Shown here: positions 7,457 to 16,307 of the stretch, piece after piece
How positions within the stretch are numbered: the first letter of the stretch is position 1
Layout: each line of letters starts with the position of its first letter
Origin: Candidatus Woesearchaeota archaeon
Lineage (GTDB): Archaea; Nanobdellota; Nanobdellia; Woesearchaeales; ARS49
Assembly (NCBI GenBank): GCA_017609645.1
Contig: JAFCDQ010000003.1
Coordinates: 62,001-126,000 of the forward strand
Length of the DNA stretch: 64,000 nt
Direction: 5' to 3'
Program-made: the position numbers and the translations under genes
Notes under the pieces: generated by a model
The model's input: the letters and a program-made list of their open reading frames with translations, nothing else
Told to the model about the DNA's origin: nothing
The model's database searches: none

Positions 7457-8830
7457 TTAGTTTGCTAAGGCTTCAATCTTAAGTTTTCTTCCACTAATTC
7501 CTTCTAATTCTTTTTTTGTATAAATTTTAACTTTTGTAATCAAGTTCTGATTAGATTTAACACACCATTTTTGTTCAGTTGTTGTATTATATGCTGTGTA
7601 AAGTCCGTTTTCATTAGGTTTTGCTTTAAATATTTTCTTAAGATTATCAACTACATAATCTAAAAAATCTTTATTCCAAACTTGTGCTTTCGAATTTTCT
7701 GAGAATTTAGGTGACAAATCCAGTAGAGAATTTATTGCTTCTCCACTTAAAGTATATGCTTTCTCATTAATATAAATGTCCTCCCACGGCGGTACATTTT
7801 TTCCCTCTTCTAAATCATCTTCATAATAATCCATAGCATAAATTAAAGAGTTTGTTATTTTCTTACCTTTTCTGACAGGTTTTGTTTTAATTTTTGCAGT
7901 AATTTTTTCTAATTTTTCTTGTTCTTTGGGTTTCTTTACTTTTTCAACTTTTTTAGTTGGTTGAATATAAGTCTTTTGTGTTGGATTATTTTTTACTTTT
8001 TTTGTTGTCACTGGTTTCACAGTGTGTTTTCTTGCAGTAATTTTCTCTAAAGGCTCTGGGTTTAATATTTTATTTCTGACTTTCGCAGCGATTCTATCAT
8101 AAACAGGATGAACTTTTGGTGCATGATATTTTTTCCCGTCAGCAGAAGGAATGCCTAATCTGTAAATATCGATTTCAGGAAAACCAAACATTTCTTGAAT
8201 CTCTTTTTTTGTGTATTGGAGTTTTTTTGTATTTTTAATTAGATATAAAATCAGATCTTTTCCTTTTATGTATGTTATCATATTTTCTCTTTTAAACGGC
8301 AAAATTTTTGTGTCATTTGTTGCGGTTTGTAATGTTTTTCTAGTTAGTTTTGTTTTTTCACGAATTTCTTTTAAAGTATATTCTGAATTAATAGCAATTT
8401 TTTTATTAGGATAATTTAGAACTTTTTTCAGCAGATGCTCTGCTACTTCATCAAGATATTTATTTTCTTTTTTCAATATTTTTTCAATTGGTTTTTGTGT
8501 TGCCCAGCTGAGTAATTGTGCTAATGAAAGAGGATTAATTGCTTGAGGTGTGATCTTGCCTGTGCCAAATTTTCTAGCAGGATCTTTAAATTTAATAATA
8601 TCAAACACATTTACTAATGTTCTTTCTATGAAGTCTCTCTGAAATCCCAAGTCACATACTTTTTCACTACATCTGTAATATAATTCATCTTCAAAAATTT
8701 CAGGGTCTTCTTCAAGATTTTTTACTCTTTCTCTGAAATTTATCATAGAAAGATAATTCTCAAATTCTTCTGGAAGTACAAAAATTCCTCTTCTCTGCTT
8801 TGTATTGATTAAATCAGTTAATTCCCCCAT
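7457..8830 (-). CDS. Unknown protein with lysine-rich linker and two HTH-like segments
   Basis: 457 residues. Residues ~1-120 are helical with KFGTGKITPQAINPLSLAQLL. Two short segments, YTLKEIREKTKLTRKTLQ (about 150) and YTKKEIQEMFGFPEIDIYRL (about 203), have helix-turn-helix spacing. Residues ~255-335 are a low-complexity Lys/Pro/Thr linker (KPVTTKKVKNNPTQK). A C-terminal domain of ~110 residues has CVKSNQNLITKVKIYTK and ends in a helix. No recognised family. GGTGA precedes the ATG. The domain-linker-domain layout suggests a nucleic-acid-binding protein, but that is inference. Confidence 0.7.
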   Translation of the reverse strand: MGELTDLINTKQRRGIFVLPEEFENYLSMINFRERVKNLEEDPEIFEDELYYRCSEKVCDLGFQRDFIERTLVNVFDIIKFKDPARKFGTGKITPQAINPLSLAQLLSWATQKPIEKILKKENKYLDEVAEHLLKKVLNYPNKKIAINSEYTLKEIREKTKLTRKTLQTATNDTKILPFKRENMITYIKGKDLILYLIKNTKKLQYTKKEIQEMFGFPEIDIYRLGIPSADGKKYHAPKVHPVYDRIAAKVRNKILNPEPLEKITARKHTVKPVTTKKVKNNPTQKTYIQPTKKVEKVKKPKEQEKLEKITAKIKTKPVRKGKKITNSLIYAMDYYEDDLEEGKNVPPWEDIYINEKAYTLSGEAINSLLDLSPKFSENSKAQVWNKDFLDYVVDNLKKIFKAKPNENGLYTAYNTTTEQKWCVKSNQNLITKVKIYTKKELEGISGRKLKIEALAN

Positions 8831-8877
8831 TCCTTCACCAAAAAATACAATTTAAGCAGTTTATTTTAAAGTTTTCG

Positions 8878-10251
8878 TTAGAATTTCATTTTAGCTCCGC
8901 CGCCTTTCATCTGCTGCTGAAGCTTTTTCATCATTTTTTTGGAATCTCCACCTTCTAAGCCGCCTTTCATCATCTTGACTAATTTCTTGCTTTGCTTGTG
9001 CTGCTTGATTAATTCTCTTATCTCCCCTACTGATACTCCAGATCCTCTTGCTATTCTTTCTATTCTTTGAATATCTATAGTTTCAGGCTCTTCTAGTTCT
9101 TTTTTTGTCATTGAATCCATTGCATGTCTCCATTTTTTTAATTTGCCTTCCTGCACTTGCAGCATGTCTTTTGGCAGGCTTAACTGTCCCATGCCAGGTA
9201 TCATTTCCATTACTTTGCCAAGAGGTCCCATTTTTCTCATAGCCTGCATTTGTTTGTATAAATCTAATAAACTAAAATCACCTTTCAAAAGTTTGTCTTT
9301 CATTGCTTCTGCGTCTTCTTCTGTCACAGCTTCTTTTGCTTTTTCAAGAAGAGCTTCTAGGTCTCCCATTCCTAGTAATCTGCCGACAAATCCTTTTGGA
9401 TTAAATGCTTCTAAATCATCTACTCGCTCACCAACACCGATAAATTTAATCTTAGCACCAGTTACTGCGCATGCGCTTAATGCTCCGCCTCCTTTTGCAG
9501 TGCCGTCCATTTTTGTAACAAGAACTCCTGTGATTGCTCCTGCTTTGTGGAATGCTTCTGCTTGGCTTTGAGCTGCTTGTCCTATATCTGCGCTAATAAC
9601 TAATAGAATTTCATCAGGATTAACAATTGAGTTCACATTTTTTAATTCAGTAATCAAATCTTCACTTAATGCGTCTCTTCCTGCAGTATCTACAATTAAT
9701 AAATCATATTTGTTGAATTCTGGTTCAAATTTTTGATAGATTTTGAGCGCATCTTTTTCTGTTCTGTCTATATATACTGATGCATTCACGCTTTTGCCTA
9801 CTTGCTCAAGCTGATCCATTGCAGCAGGTCTGTGTACATCTAATCCAACAAGTGCTACTTTGAGTCCTCGTTTCATGAAATATTTTGCCAGCTTCCCTGC
9901 GCTAGTGGTTTTTCCTGATCCAAATAATCCTACTAGAACAATTTTGTTTGGCTTTTTATCTGAGAATTTGATTTCTTCTTTTTCTCCGCCTAAGAAGTTT
10001 GTTAACTCTTCATATACTATATTGATTAAATGCTCTTTTTTTGTAAGTGCTCCTGGTGTTTCTTCTTTTTGAGCTCTTTCTTTTATCTTGTTGGTGAGGT
10101 CAAATACTAGTTTTACGTTTACATCTGATTGTAATAGTGCTTTTTGTATGTCTTTTACTAGTTCATTTAATAGCCTTTCATCTACAAAAACTGCTTTTGC
10201 AATCTTCTGCAATGTTCCCTTTAAACTAGCGCCAAGCTTTTCTAATACCAT
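8878..10251 (-). CDS. srp54: Signal recognition particle GTPase SRP54
   Basis: 457 residues, full length. N domain (MVLEKLGASLKGTLQKI), then the G domain with P-loop VGLFGSGKTTSAGKLA, the DVHRPAAMDQL insertion-box region, G3 DTAGRD, and TKMDG. The C-terminal M domain is methionine- and glycine-rich (MRKMGPLGKVMEMIPGMG; KKMMKKLQQQMKGGG) and binds SRP RNA and signal sequences. It targets ribosomes making membrane or secreted proteins to the translocon, fitting a genome segment rich in exported proteins. The RNA-binding SGSGV-type loop is present as IARGSGVSVGEIREL. Confidence 0.97.
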   Translation of the reverse strand: MVLEKLGASLKGTLQKIAKAVFVDERLLNELVKDIQKALLQSDVNVKLVFDLTNKIKERAQKEETPGALTKKEHLINIVYEELTNFLGGEKEEIKFSDKKPNKIVLVGLFGSGKTTSAGKLAKYFMKRGLKVALVGLDVHRPAAMDQLEQVGKSVNASVYIDRTEKDALKIYQKFEPEFNKYDLLIVDTAGRDALSEDLITELKNVNSIVNPDEILLVISADIGQAAQSQAEAFHKAGAITGVLVTKMDGTAKGGGALSACAVTGAKIKFIGVGERVDDLEAFNPKGFVGRLLGMGDLEALLEKAKEAVTEEDAEAMKDKLLKGDFSLLDLYKQMQAMRKMGPLGKVMEMIPGMGQLSLPKDMLQVQEGKLKKWRHAMDSMTKKELEEPETIDIQRIERIARGSGVSVGEIRELIKQHKQSKKLVKMMKGGLEGGDSKKMMKKLQQQMKGGGAKMKF

Positions 10252-10295
10252 AATATATCTTTATTTGACAGAATTTATAAGGTTTTTGCCAGAAA

Positions 10296-10754
10296 TCACT
10301 TTTCTTTAGCTGCATCTACCGCATGTTCTATCATGCTTGGCTCCCAGCCTTTTTCTGCTAGTTCCATTCTTATGTCAGCTAATTTCTTTCCTTTTAGCAT
10401 TGAATTATAAGCAAAATCAATCAATTCTTTTGGCACAGGATGTATCTCTCCAATGCCATATCTTTGTTTGATGTATTTCCGGTATACAAAAACTATTAAT
10501 ACAATTACAAATATTATCAAAAGCAGATTAAATCCCAGCAAATAAAATAAGAAGAAGAGATTTGGCTCTTTTGCTGGTTCTTCTTCTATGCCGAGCTGTT
10601 GTTCTAAATCAGTTATCTTTGCTGTGTTCTCATCAAGCTTTTGTTTTATATCTTCAAGATATTTGGTTTCTTCTTGCCTTACAGCTACAATATCTTCTAT
10701 AGCAAATGCTGCAACAGATAATAATATCAATAAGATTAAGGCCTCTTTTTTCAT
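10296..10754 (-). CDS. Small membrane protein with signal peptide, coiled coil and C-terminal UBA-like helices
   Basis: 152 residues. Signal peptide MKKEALILLILLSVAAFA, then a coiled coil (about 28-55, TKYLEDIKQKLDENTAKITD), one membrane segment (about 70-92), a basic stop-transfer patch (YRKYIKQR) and a cytosolic C-terminus. The tail LADIRMELAEKGWEPSMIEHAV looks like a three-helix UBA/CUE-like bundle seen at the end of archaeal membrane proteins. It is in the same direction as srp54, 44 bp upstream of it; a TATA-like TTTTTAAAA lies upstream. Function unknown. Confidence 0.8.
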   Translation of the reverse strand: MKKEALILLILLSVAAFAIEDIVAVRQEETKYLEDIKQKLDENTAKITDLEQQLGIEEEPAKEPNLFFLFYLLGFNLLLIIFVIVLIVFVYRKYIKQRYGIGEIHPVPKELIDFAYNSMLKGKKLADIRMELAEKGWEPSMIEHAVDAAKEK

Positions 10755-10797
10755 ATAAACTGTATAGGTGAGTGGGTTTTAAAAAGGTTTTCTCACT

Positions 10798-12162
10798 TTA
10801 TTCTATTTCTTCTTCAGAATCCTTGATGTAATAATCAAGTATCTCGAAATTAGAATATCCTAATTCTTTTGCTTTTTTAAGATCTTTCAAACTTTCTTCA
10901 AATTTATCTATTTTGTTTAAGAAAGATCCTCTTTCAAAATAAGCATTAGCAGCTTTTGGATTTAATTTTATTGCTTTATTAAAATCTTCAAGAGCTTCTT
11001 TTTCTTTACCTAATCTGTAAAAATGTTCTCCTCTCCCAGTATATATTTGATAATGATTAGGATTTAATTCAATTGCTTTAGCAAAATCTTTTTCAGCTTT
11101 ATCATAGTTGCCCATTTTTGAATGTATATCTGCTCTTAATGAATATTTATGACAACCCAAAAGATCTTTTATTCCATTTTTTTTAACAGAAGCAAGATTA
11201 AATTCTTCATTTATTTTGATTGCTTTATTCATATCATTTATTGCTTTTTCATGTAACTTTAAATTACAAAAAGCCAGGGCCCTTAGTTGATATGCTCCTG
11301 AATTATTTGAAAATAATCTAAGAGAAGCATTGCAATGTTCTATAAGTTTATATGGATCTTTAAAATGAGCTAGACCCAAGGTTTCTAGATGAACTGCCAG
11401 TAATTGTTTTTTTGTTAAAGAAGGGAAAAATTCATGACATATTGGCCCTCCTACATCTATGGCGTATATTAAAGGTCTGAAAGAATGTTCAAATTCTTTG
11501 GCGCGTTTATAACTTTTTACTGATCCATTAGGAAGTTTTATTTTTTTTGTTGTTTCCCAATCAAAAGTTTTGCCAGATTTTAATTTATATCTTAAAAAAA
11601 CATGACATATATTATCCAAACCTGTTGTAACAACAGGAGAAACTTTTTCAGACAAACCTAACGCATCAAATACACTTAAGTATGTAAACACAAGAGTATC
11701 GCAGTCTAAACCTCCTTCCGCTAAACCTTCTGTTAAATAATATCTTGCTTTGTGTTCTTTAGTTTTATTGTCAACAATATCTCCGACAGATTTTAGAAGT
11801 TTTTTTGCTTCATCCTCAGAATAGTTAGCTTTTACTTTGATGGTTTTTTTAGATTCAGCAATTATTTCATCTAAAGTTGTCTTTGCTTTTTTATGATGTT
11901 TTTTATATTTCTCAGGCAGAAGTTCTGCTTCCAGAGTTAGAATTTTATAGCCAAAATTTGTTTCTTTTTCAGCTTTCTTTAATGCTTCTTCAATCTTTTT
12001 TGCATAAGAAAATCTTTCTCCTTCTTTGTAAACACAATATTCATCTGTTTTAGGATTTAGTCTTAAATCATGAACGCTGCAAGAAGAAAACAATCCTGCT
12101 AAAGTCACTAAACCTAGTGCAAACCCTGCTTTTATTGGTTTTAGAATTTTGTCTAGACTCAT
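10798..12162 (-). CDS. Lipoprotein with transglutaminase-like domain and TPR repeats
   Basis: 454 residues. The signal peptide ends in a lipobox-like LFSSC (Cys28). Residues ~60-210 carry a transglutaminase/SirB1-like triad: GGLDCDTLVFTYL (Cys154), NICHVFLRYK (His187) and TFDWETT (Asp201). Residues ~280-450 are about five TPR units (AEKDFAKAIELNPNHYQIY, ALEDFNKAIKLNPKAANAY). By family, the fold can be a protease, amidase or crosslinker; no substrate is visible. Its ATG is 2 nt after the stop of the upstream gene, and its N-terminus matches those of the next two genes in the operon, so the four are likely co-expressed on the cell surface. Confidence 0.85.
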   Translation of the reverse strand: MSLDKILKPIKAGFALGLVTLAGLFSSCSVHDLRLNPKTDEYCVYKEGERFSYAKKIEEALKKAEKETNFGYKILTLEAELLPEKYKKHHKKAKTTLDEIIAESKKTIKVKANYSEDEAKKLLKSVGDIVDNKTKEHKARYYLTEGLAEGGLDCDTLVFTYLSVFDALGLSEKVSPVVTTGLDNICHVFLRYKLKSGKTFDWETTKKIKLPNGSVKSYKRAKEFEHSFRPLIYAIDVGGPICHEFFPSLTKKQLLAVHLETLGLAHFKDPYKLIEHCNASLRLFSNNSGAYQLRALAFCNLKLHEKAINDMNKAIKINEEFNLASVKKNGIKDLLGCHKYSLRADIHSKMGNYDKAEKDFAKAIELNPNHYQIYTGRGEHFYRLGKEKEALEDFNKAIKLNPKAANAYFERGSFLNKIDKFEESLKDLKKAKELGYSNFEILDYYIKDSEEEIE

Positions 12163-12164
12163 TT

Positions 12165-13466
12165 TTATTCTTTTTCATTTTTTGGTGAATATGCTATTGA
12201 AAATTCTATTGTTTGGTGATAGAGGGCGATTTTTACTCCGCCTATTAACAAGAAATCTCCAATTCTTTTCTTAAAAGTGCCTTCTGCTGCGCTAATGTTT
12301 CTGCTATATTCATAATTATTTGATTTTATATTAGGATGATCTAGTATGTAAGAAAGACCGATGTCCGTGCCTTCATCATCAAAATCTTTAATTATTATTC
12401 CTATTTTGTGTGAGATGTTTTCTAGCTTTAATGAACTTGGATAGGTATATGACTTTTTTGAAAAATTTATTTGATAATGCAGAGAAACTTTATCACTTAC
12501 ATTCAAAATTGCTTCTGCATTAAAATCTAATCTTTCATGACCTGCTAAATTTATTGGTAAGTTTACATGACCTAAAAGAGAGACATTTTCATTAGAATAA
12601 CCGCATCCTATTCCTGCTTGTGCATATAAGTGACTGAAAATGATTGTTTGATCTGACTCTATGTCCTCTAATCCTAATTTAAAGCTTAGTTCACCAAATA
12701 ATCCTTTTTCTAATTCTTTCGCTAGTTTGTCTAATTCTAGTGGTTTAGTGCCAAAACTAAAAGAAGGAAAAGTAAGTTCTCCTGCAGTTAATATTTTGCC
12801 TTTTTCTTCTAAATAACTTCTTTTGAATGATAAGTTTCCGCCTAACCAATTTCCAATATTCCAGCTTTTAATATCTAAATTTGCAAATAATTCATATTCG
12901 AATTTATCTAAAGTATTTGTAAGCAATTTTAGTTCATCGGAAAAATAATCACTTCCCTTAGCTTTGCCGCCTATAACTAAGCTGCCCTTTAAGCCATCTT
13001 CTTTTATTTTATTTTTTTCCCAAGGTACCCAAAAGTCAGCATCAGGTTCTTCTTCTATTGGTGAAAATTCTAAATTATATTTATCTTTAAATACTCCTAT
13101 ATCCCAGTCTTTGATAACATAAAAATCACGATCTTTCTTTTTTATCACAGAATCTATTACTTTCACGTCATCTGTTTTCATTTCATCCATTATCTCTTGA
13201 ACATTTATTAAATTTGAATATTTTTTTATTAATGAGTTTAATTGTTTTTGTTCACTTTGTGTTATTTTTTTGTCTTCTATGATTTTTTCAAATTCTTTTT
13301 TGAAATTTCTTGTATTTTGTTCTTTACCTAAATCATGTGCATTTTTAGAATAAGCGGTATTTATAAAATTATAAGAAGAAAACAGACCTGCCAAAGTCAA
13401 TAAACCTAATGCAAATCCTGCCTTTATTGGTTTTGTAATTTTTCCTAATATTTTTTCTAATGCCAT
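12165..13466 (-). CDS. Exported beta-rich, barrel-like protein
   Basis: 433 residues from ATG 13466 (MALEKILGK); the longer frame to 13517 would overlap the previous gene, and the chosen start lines up with the N-termini of its neighbours. The signal peptide matches theirs but the lipobox Cys is Tyr (LFSSYNF), so it is probably not lipidated. Residues ~35-110 are helical; ~150-430 show alternating hydrophobic residues with tight turns (KGSLVIGGKAKGS, LYAQAGIGCGYSNENVSLLG, DIGLSYILDH, IEFSIAYSP), the pattern of an outer-membrane-type beta-barrel or a large beta-sandwich. No family recognised. A barrel would be surprising in an archaeon. Confidence 0.75.
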   Translation of the reverse strand: MALEKILGKITKPIKAGFALGLLTLAGLFSSYNFINTAYSKNAHDLGKEQNTRNFKKEFEKIIEDKKITQSEQKQLNSLIKKYSNLINVQEIMDEMKTDDVKVIDSVIKKKDRDFYVIKDWDIGVFKDKYNLEFSPIEEEPDADFWVPWEKNKIKEDGLKGSLVIGGKAKGSDYFSDELKLLTNTLDKFEYELFANLDIKSWNIGNWLGGNLSFKRSYLEEKGKILTAGELTFPSFSFGTKPLELDKLAKELEKGLFGELSFKLGLEDIESDQTIIFSHLYAQAGIGCGYSNENVSLLGHVNLPINLAGHERLDFNAEAILNVSDKVSLHYQINFSKKSYTYPSSLKLENISHKIGIIIKDFDDEGTDIGLSYILDHPNIKSNNYEYSRNISAAEGTFKKRIGDFLLIGGVKIALYHQTIEFSIAYSPKNEKE

Positions 13467-13479
13467 TTTTAATTGATAT

Positions 13480-16305
13480 TTATTTATTTTTTGCACGCAA
13501 TTGTTTTGCTTTTTCAAAGAATTTATTTGCTTCTTCTGCTCTGCCTAGCCTTACTAAAGCAACACCTTTATTGTTATAGGCATTAATTAATTTTGGATTT
13601 ATTTCAAGGGCCTTATTATTACATTTAATTGAATCCTCAAATCTTTTTAAATGATTTAATGCAGCGCCTTTGTTAATATAAGCATCAGCATGTTTTGGGT
13701 TTAGTTCTATGGCTTTATCATAAAATTTAATTGCATCTTCAAACTCACCTAAGCCATATAGAGTATTTCCTTTGCTATAATAACCAATTGTAAATTCTGG
13801 ATTTAGTTTTTTTGCTTTATCATAATGTTTAATTGCTTCTTCAAACTTACCTTGTCCGCATAAGGCATTTCCTTTGTCATAATAAGTTTCAGCATCTTTA
13901 GCTAATTCATCTGAAGATTTTTTTAGTTCTTTGGTTATTTCTTCAAGTATTTTGCAGCCTTTTTGTGTGTCTTTTTCTTCTGGTTTTGTGAAAAAGTTCA
14001 ATAATATCGCATCTAATACATCCACTAAATGTAAAGAATCTTTATCAGCTCGATTCATAGAGACACGAGGCCCTACTGTTTTTAGCCAATCCCGTTTAAT
14101 ATCTTTTGAATCAAGATATTCTTGCAACTCTGAGAATATTATTGTCTTTGTTTTATTGTTACGAATAATATATATATTTTCTGGGTCATGTGCAGATATT
14201 ATTGCTTTGCTGTCATTAAATTTCAATCTATATCCTTCTGTTGTTCTGACAAAATTATATTTTTCTTGTTCAGGTGCTTTTCCCCATTTTCTAATACCTT
14301 TTATTGTTTCAGTAAGATTTTCTCTAACATATTTGATAAGATCTTCTGCTTCTTCTCTATTTTCTTTATTAGATGAGAGTTGTTTATGCATTAAGTTCAA
14401 GTCCAGCATTCTTACAACATCTTCTGTTTTAGTATAGTCGCAAGAATCATAAGAGTTATTATCAACTAATTCTTTGTTTAATGCTTTTAAGAATCTTTTT
14501 TGATCTGCTTTAGCGACTTTATGACCTATTTCTTCTTTAACTTCTTCTTTTCCGCTTATTCTATTATCATCAAGTGGAATTACAAGTTTATAATATGCAT
14601 AATCTATTCCTTTTTTTACTAAATCATCCCAGTCAGAGAATTGTTTTGGTCCTCCTTGTCTGAACATTATTTCATATCCATTTGCTGTTCTGATTAAGCC
14701 TTCTATTTTTCTGTCAATAATTATTTTTTCTTCTAGAGTTTCTTTCTTTTCTAGAATAGGAGTTGTCTCTGCATCTTCTGTTGGATTTACTTTTTCTTTT
14801 TTTGGGATGGCAGGAATTCTAGGCCATGTTTTTGGAATTGTTTCTTTTTTTGTGTTTCCAGGAAGTTTATCTAGGGCATTTTTAGCATTTTCTTCAACTT
14901 CATCAAATTCACTTTTAGGAGTTTCATCAGTAACAGAGTTTTTCCTCGTTCCCATAATATACATTTGTATTCCTGCTTTTCTTAACTCTCCATTTTCTAT
15001 GTTGCCATCAGTTAATTTTTCGAATTCTTCTGGTGTTATTTCTCCAATAACATCAATTAATCCGCCTTTCTTTTTAACAAGCTCATATATTCTTTTCTTG
15101 ATTACACTGCTTTCTAAGTTTAGCTTGTAAGCTTTGCTTGCTAGCATTTCTCCATTATTATATTCTGTGAATTTGTCTTGTAAAACCATTAGTGGTCCGT
15201 ATTTACTATGTGTTTTATTATTCTCATCTGTTACAATCAATGTAGAAATATCATCCAGACTTGCATTTTCTAAAAATTGAAGTTCATAAGTTGTTCCTCT
15301 TGTGTGCTTTTTACCTTCAGCATCAGTATATTCTATAATTATTGCAAAATCATGTTCATAATTTTTTAAGTGTTCATCCAGAATCTTTGCGTTTTCTTTT
15401 ATTGTTTTTTCCAATTCAATTTGTTCATCTTGGTCTGCTTTAACTGCATCTAATCTGGCGGAGGTATATGATTTTGCAGTTTTTCTTATTGATTCTGCAG
15501 TTTTTCTTATTTTTTCTTTAGTCAGTCCCAAATCGTCATAATATTGGTTTAGTATTGTAATTACTTCATCTCCTAAATCAGGTTCATTAATTTCATTTAA
15601 TATTGGTATTAATTTTGCATCAGTTAAAAAACCGCCTTTGTATAATCTGCGGTCATCTTTCGTCCAAAGCCCAGGACTTTTTCCATCCATTCTTTCATCT
15701 ATGAATTTTTTATGTTCGTTTTTTAGGTGATAAAAATATTTTTCTTTTTTCTCTTCTGGATTTAAATCAAAATAATTAAAATCTTTATTTTCACTTTTTA
15801 TTGATTCTCGCACTAATAATGGCAAAGTTAATTTTGGATATATTTTTTTGAAGAAATCTAAAGCAGTTTCTCCTTCTTTTAATGGTAAAACCATATCTTT
15901 GAAAGATGGTTCTGATTTTTCATTATTTCTTTCAAGAATATATCTTGTTTTTCCGTCAACATCTACTTCTAAAACACATTCTATTCCAATTTTTCTCTCT
16001 ATTAAATCATTTATAGGTTTTAATTGAGAGATAAAGAATTCTGTTTGATTATCACTAATTTCATATTCGCTTTCAAGTTTCATTAATTTTTTTTGTTCTG
16101 AAGTTGTTATTTTCTTATCTATTAGAATTCCTAAAACTTCTTGTTTAAATTGTTCTGCGTGTATTGCTTTTGTTTGTGTTGGAGGATTTTGAAATCTTTT
16201 ATCAAAACTTTCAGGACTTTTACAAGAAGAAAAAAATCCTGCTAAAGCCATTAAACCCACGGCAAATCCTGCTTTTACTGGATTTAAAAGTTTTTCTAAG
16301 GCCAT
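13480..16305 (-). CDS. Large lipoprotein with C-terminal TPR repeats
   Basis: 941 residues. Signal peptide with lipobox-like FFSSC (Cys28), near-identical to those of the next two genes. The middle (~490-790) is homologous to the whole mature part of the 16308-17636 product: shared IRTANGYE(I/L)MF, EVKEEIGHK, YNFVRT, VSxxRxDxxxLHLVDVLD and KGCKIL blocks. The C-terminal ~130 residues are four TPR units (AIKHYDKAKKLNPEFTIGYY, AIKFYDKAIELNPKHADAY). Residues 40-480 are helical and charged, with no recognised domain. Function unknown; the TPR end suggests protein binding at the cell surface. Confidence 0.85.
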   Translation of the reverse strand: MALEKLLNPVKAGFAVGLMALAGFFSSCKSPESFDKRFQNPPTQTKAIHAEQFKQEVLGILIDKKITTSEQKKLMKLESEYEISDNQTEFFISQLKPINDLIERKIGIECVLEVDVDGKTRYILERNNEKSEPSFKDMVLPLKEGETALDFFKKIYPKLTLPLLVRESIKSENKDFNYFDLNPEEKKEKYFYHLKNEHKKFIDERMDGKSPGLWTKDDRRLYKGGFLTDAKLIPILNEINEPDLGDEVITILNQYYDDLGLTKEKIRKTAESIRKTAKSYTSARLDAVKADQDEQIELEKTIKENAKILDEHLKNYEHDFAIIIEYTDAEGKKHTRGTTYELQFLENASLDDISTLIVTDENNKTHSKYGPLMVLQDKFTEYNNGEMLASKAYKLNLESSVIKKRIYELVKKKGGLIDVIGEITPEEFEKLTDGNIENGELRKAGIQMYIMGTRKNSVTDETPKSEFDEVEENAKNALDKLPGNTKKETIPKTWPRIPAIPKKEKVNPTEDAETTPILEKKETLEEKIIIDRKIEGLIRTANGYEIMFRQGGPKQFSDWDDLVKKGIDYAYYKLVIPLDDNRISGKEEVKEEIGHKVAKADQKRFLKALNKELVDNNSYDSCDYTKTEDVVRMLDLNLMHKQLSSNKENREEAEDLIKYVRENLTETIKGIRKWGKAPEQEKYNFVRTTEGYRLKFNDSKAIISAHDPENIYIIRNNKTKTIIFSELQEYLDSKDIKRDWLKTVGPRVSMNRADKDSLHLVDVLDAILLNFFTKPEEKDTQKGCKILEEITKELKKSSDELAKDAETYYDKGNALCGQGKFEEAIKHYDKAKKLNPEFTIGYYSKGNTLYGLGEFEDAIKFYDKAIELNPKHADAYINKGAALNHLKRFEDSIKCNNKALEINPKLINAYNNKGVALVRLGRAEEANKFFEKAKQLRAKNK

Positions 16306-16307
16306 TT

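Noticed and set aside
13467-13517. Upstream extension of the beta-rich protein (MKKQNNCVQ...)
   Set aside because: It overlaps the preceding gene's end, and the alignment of signal peptides among the neighbours starts at ATG 13466.
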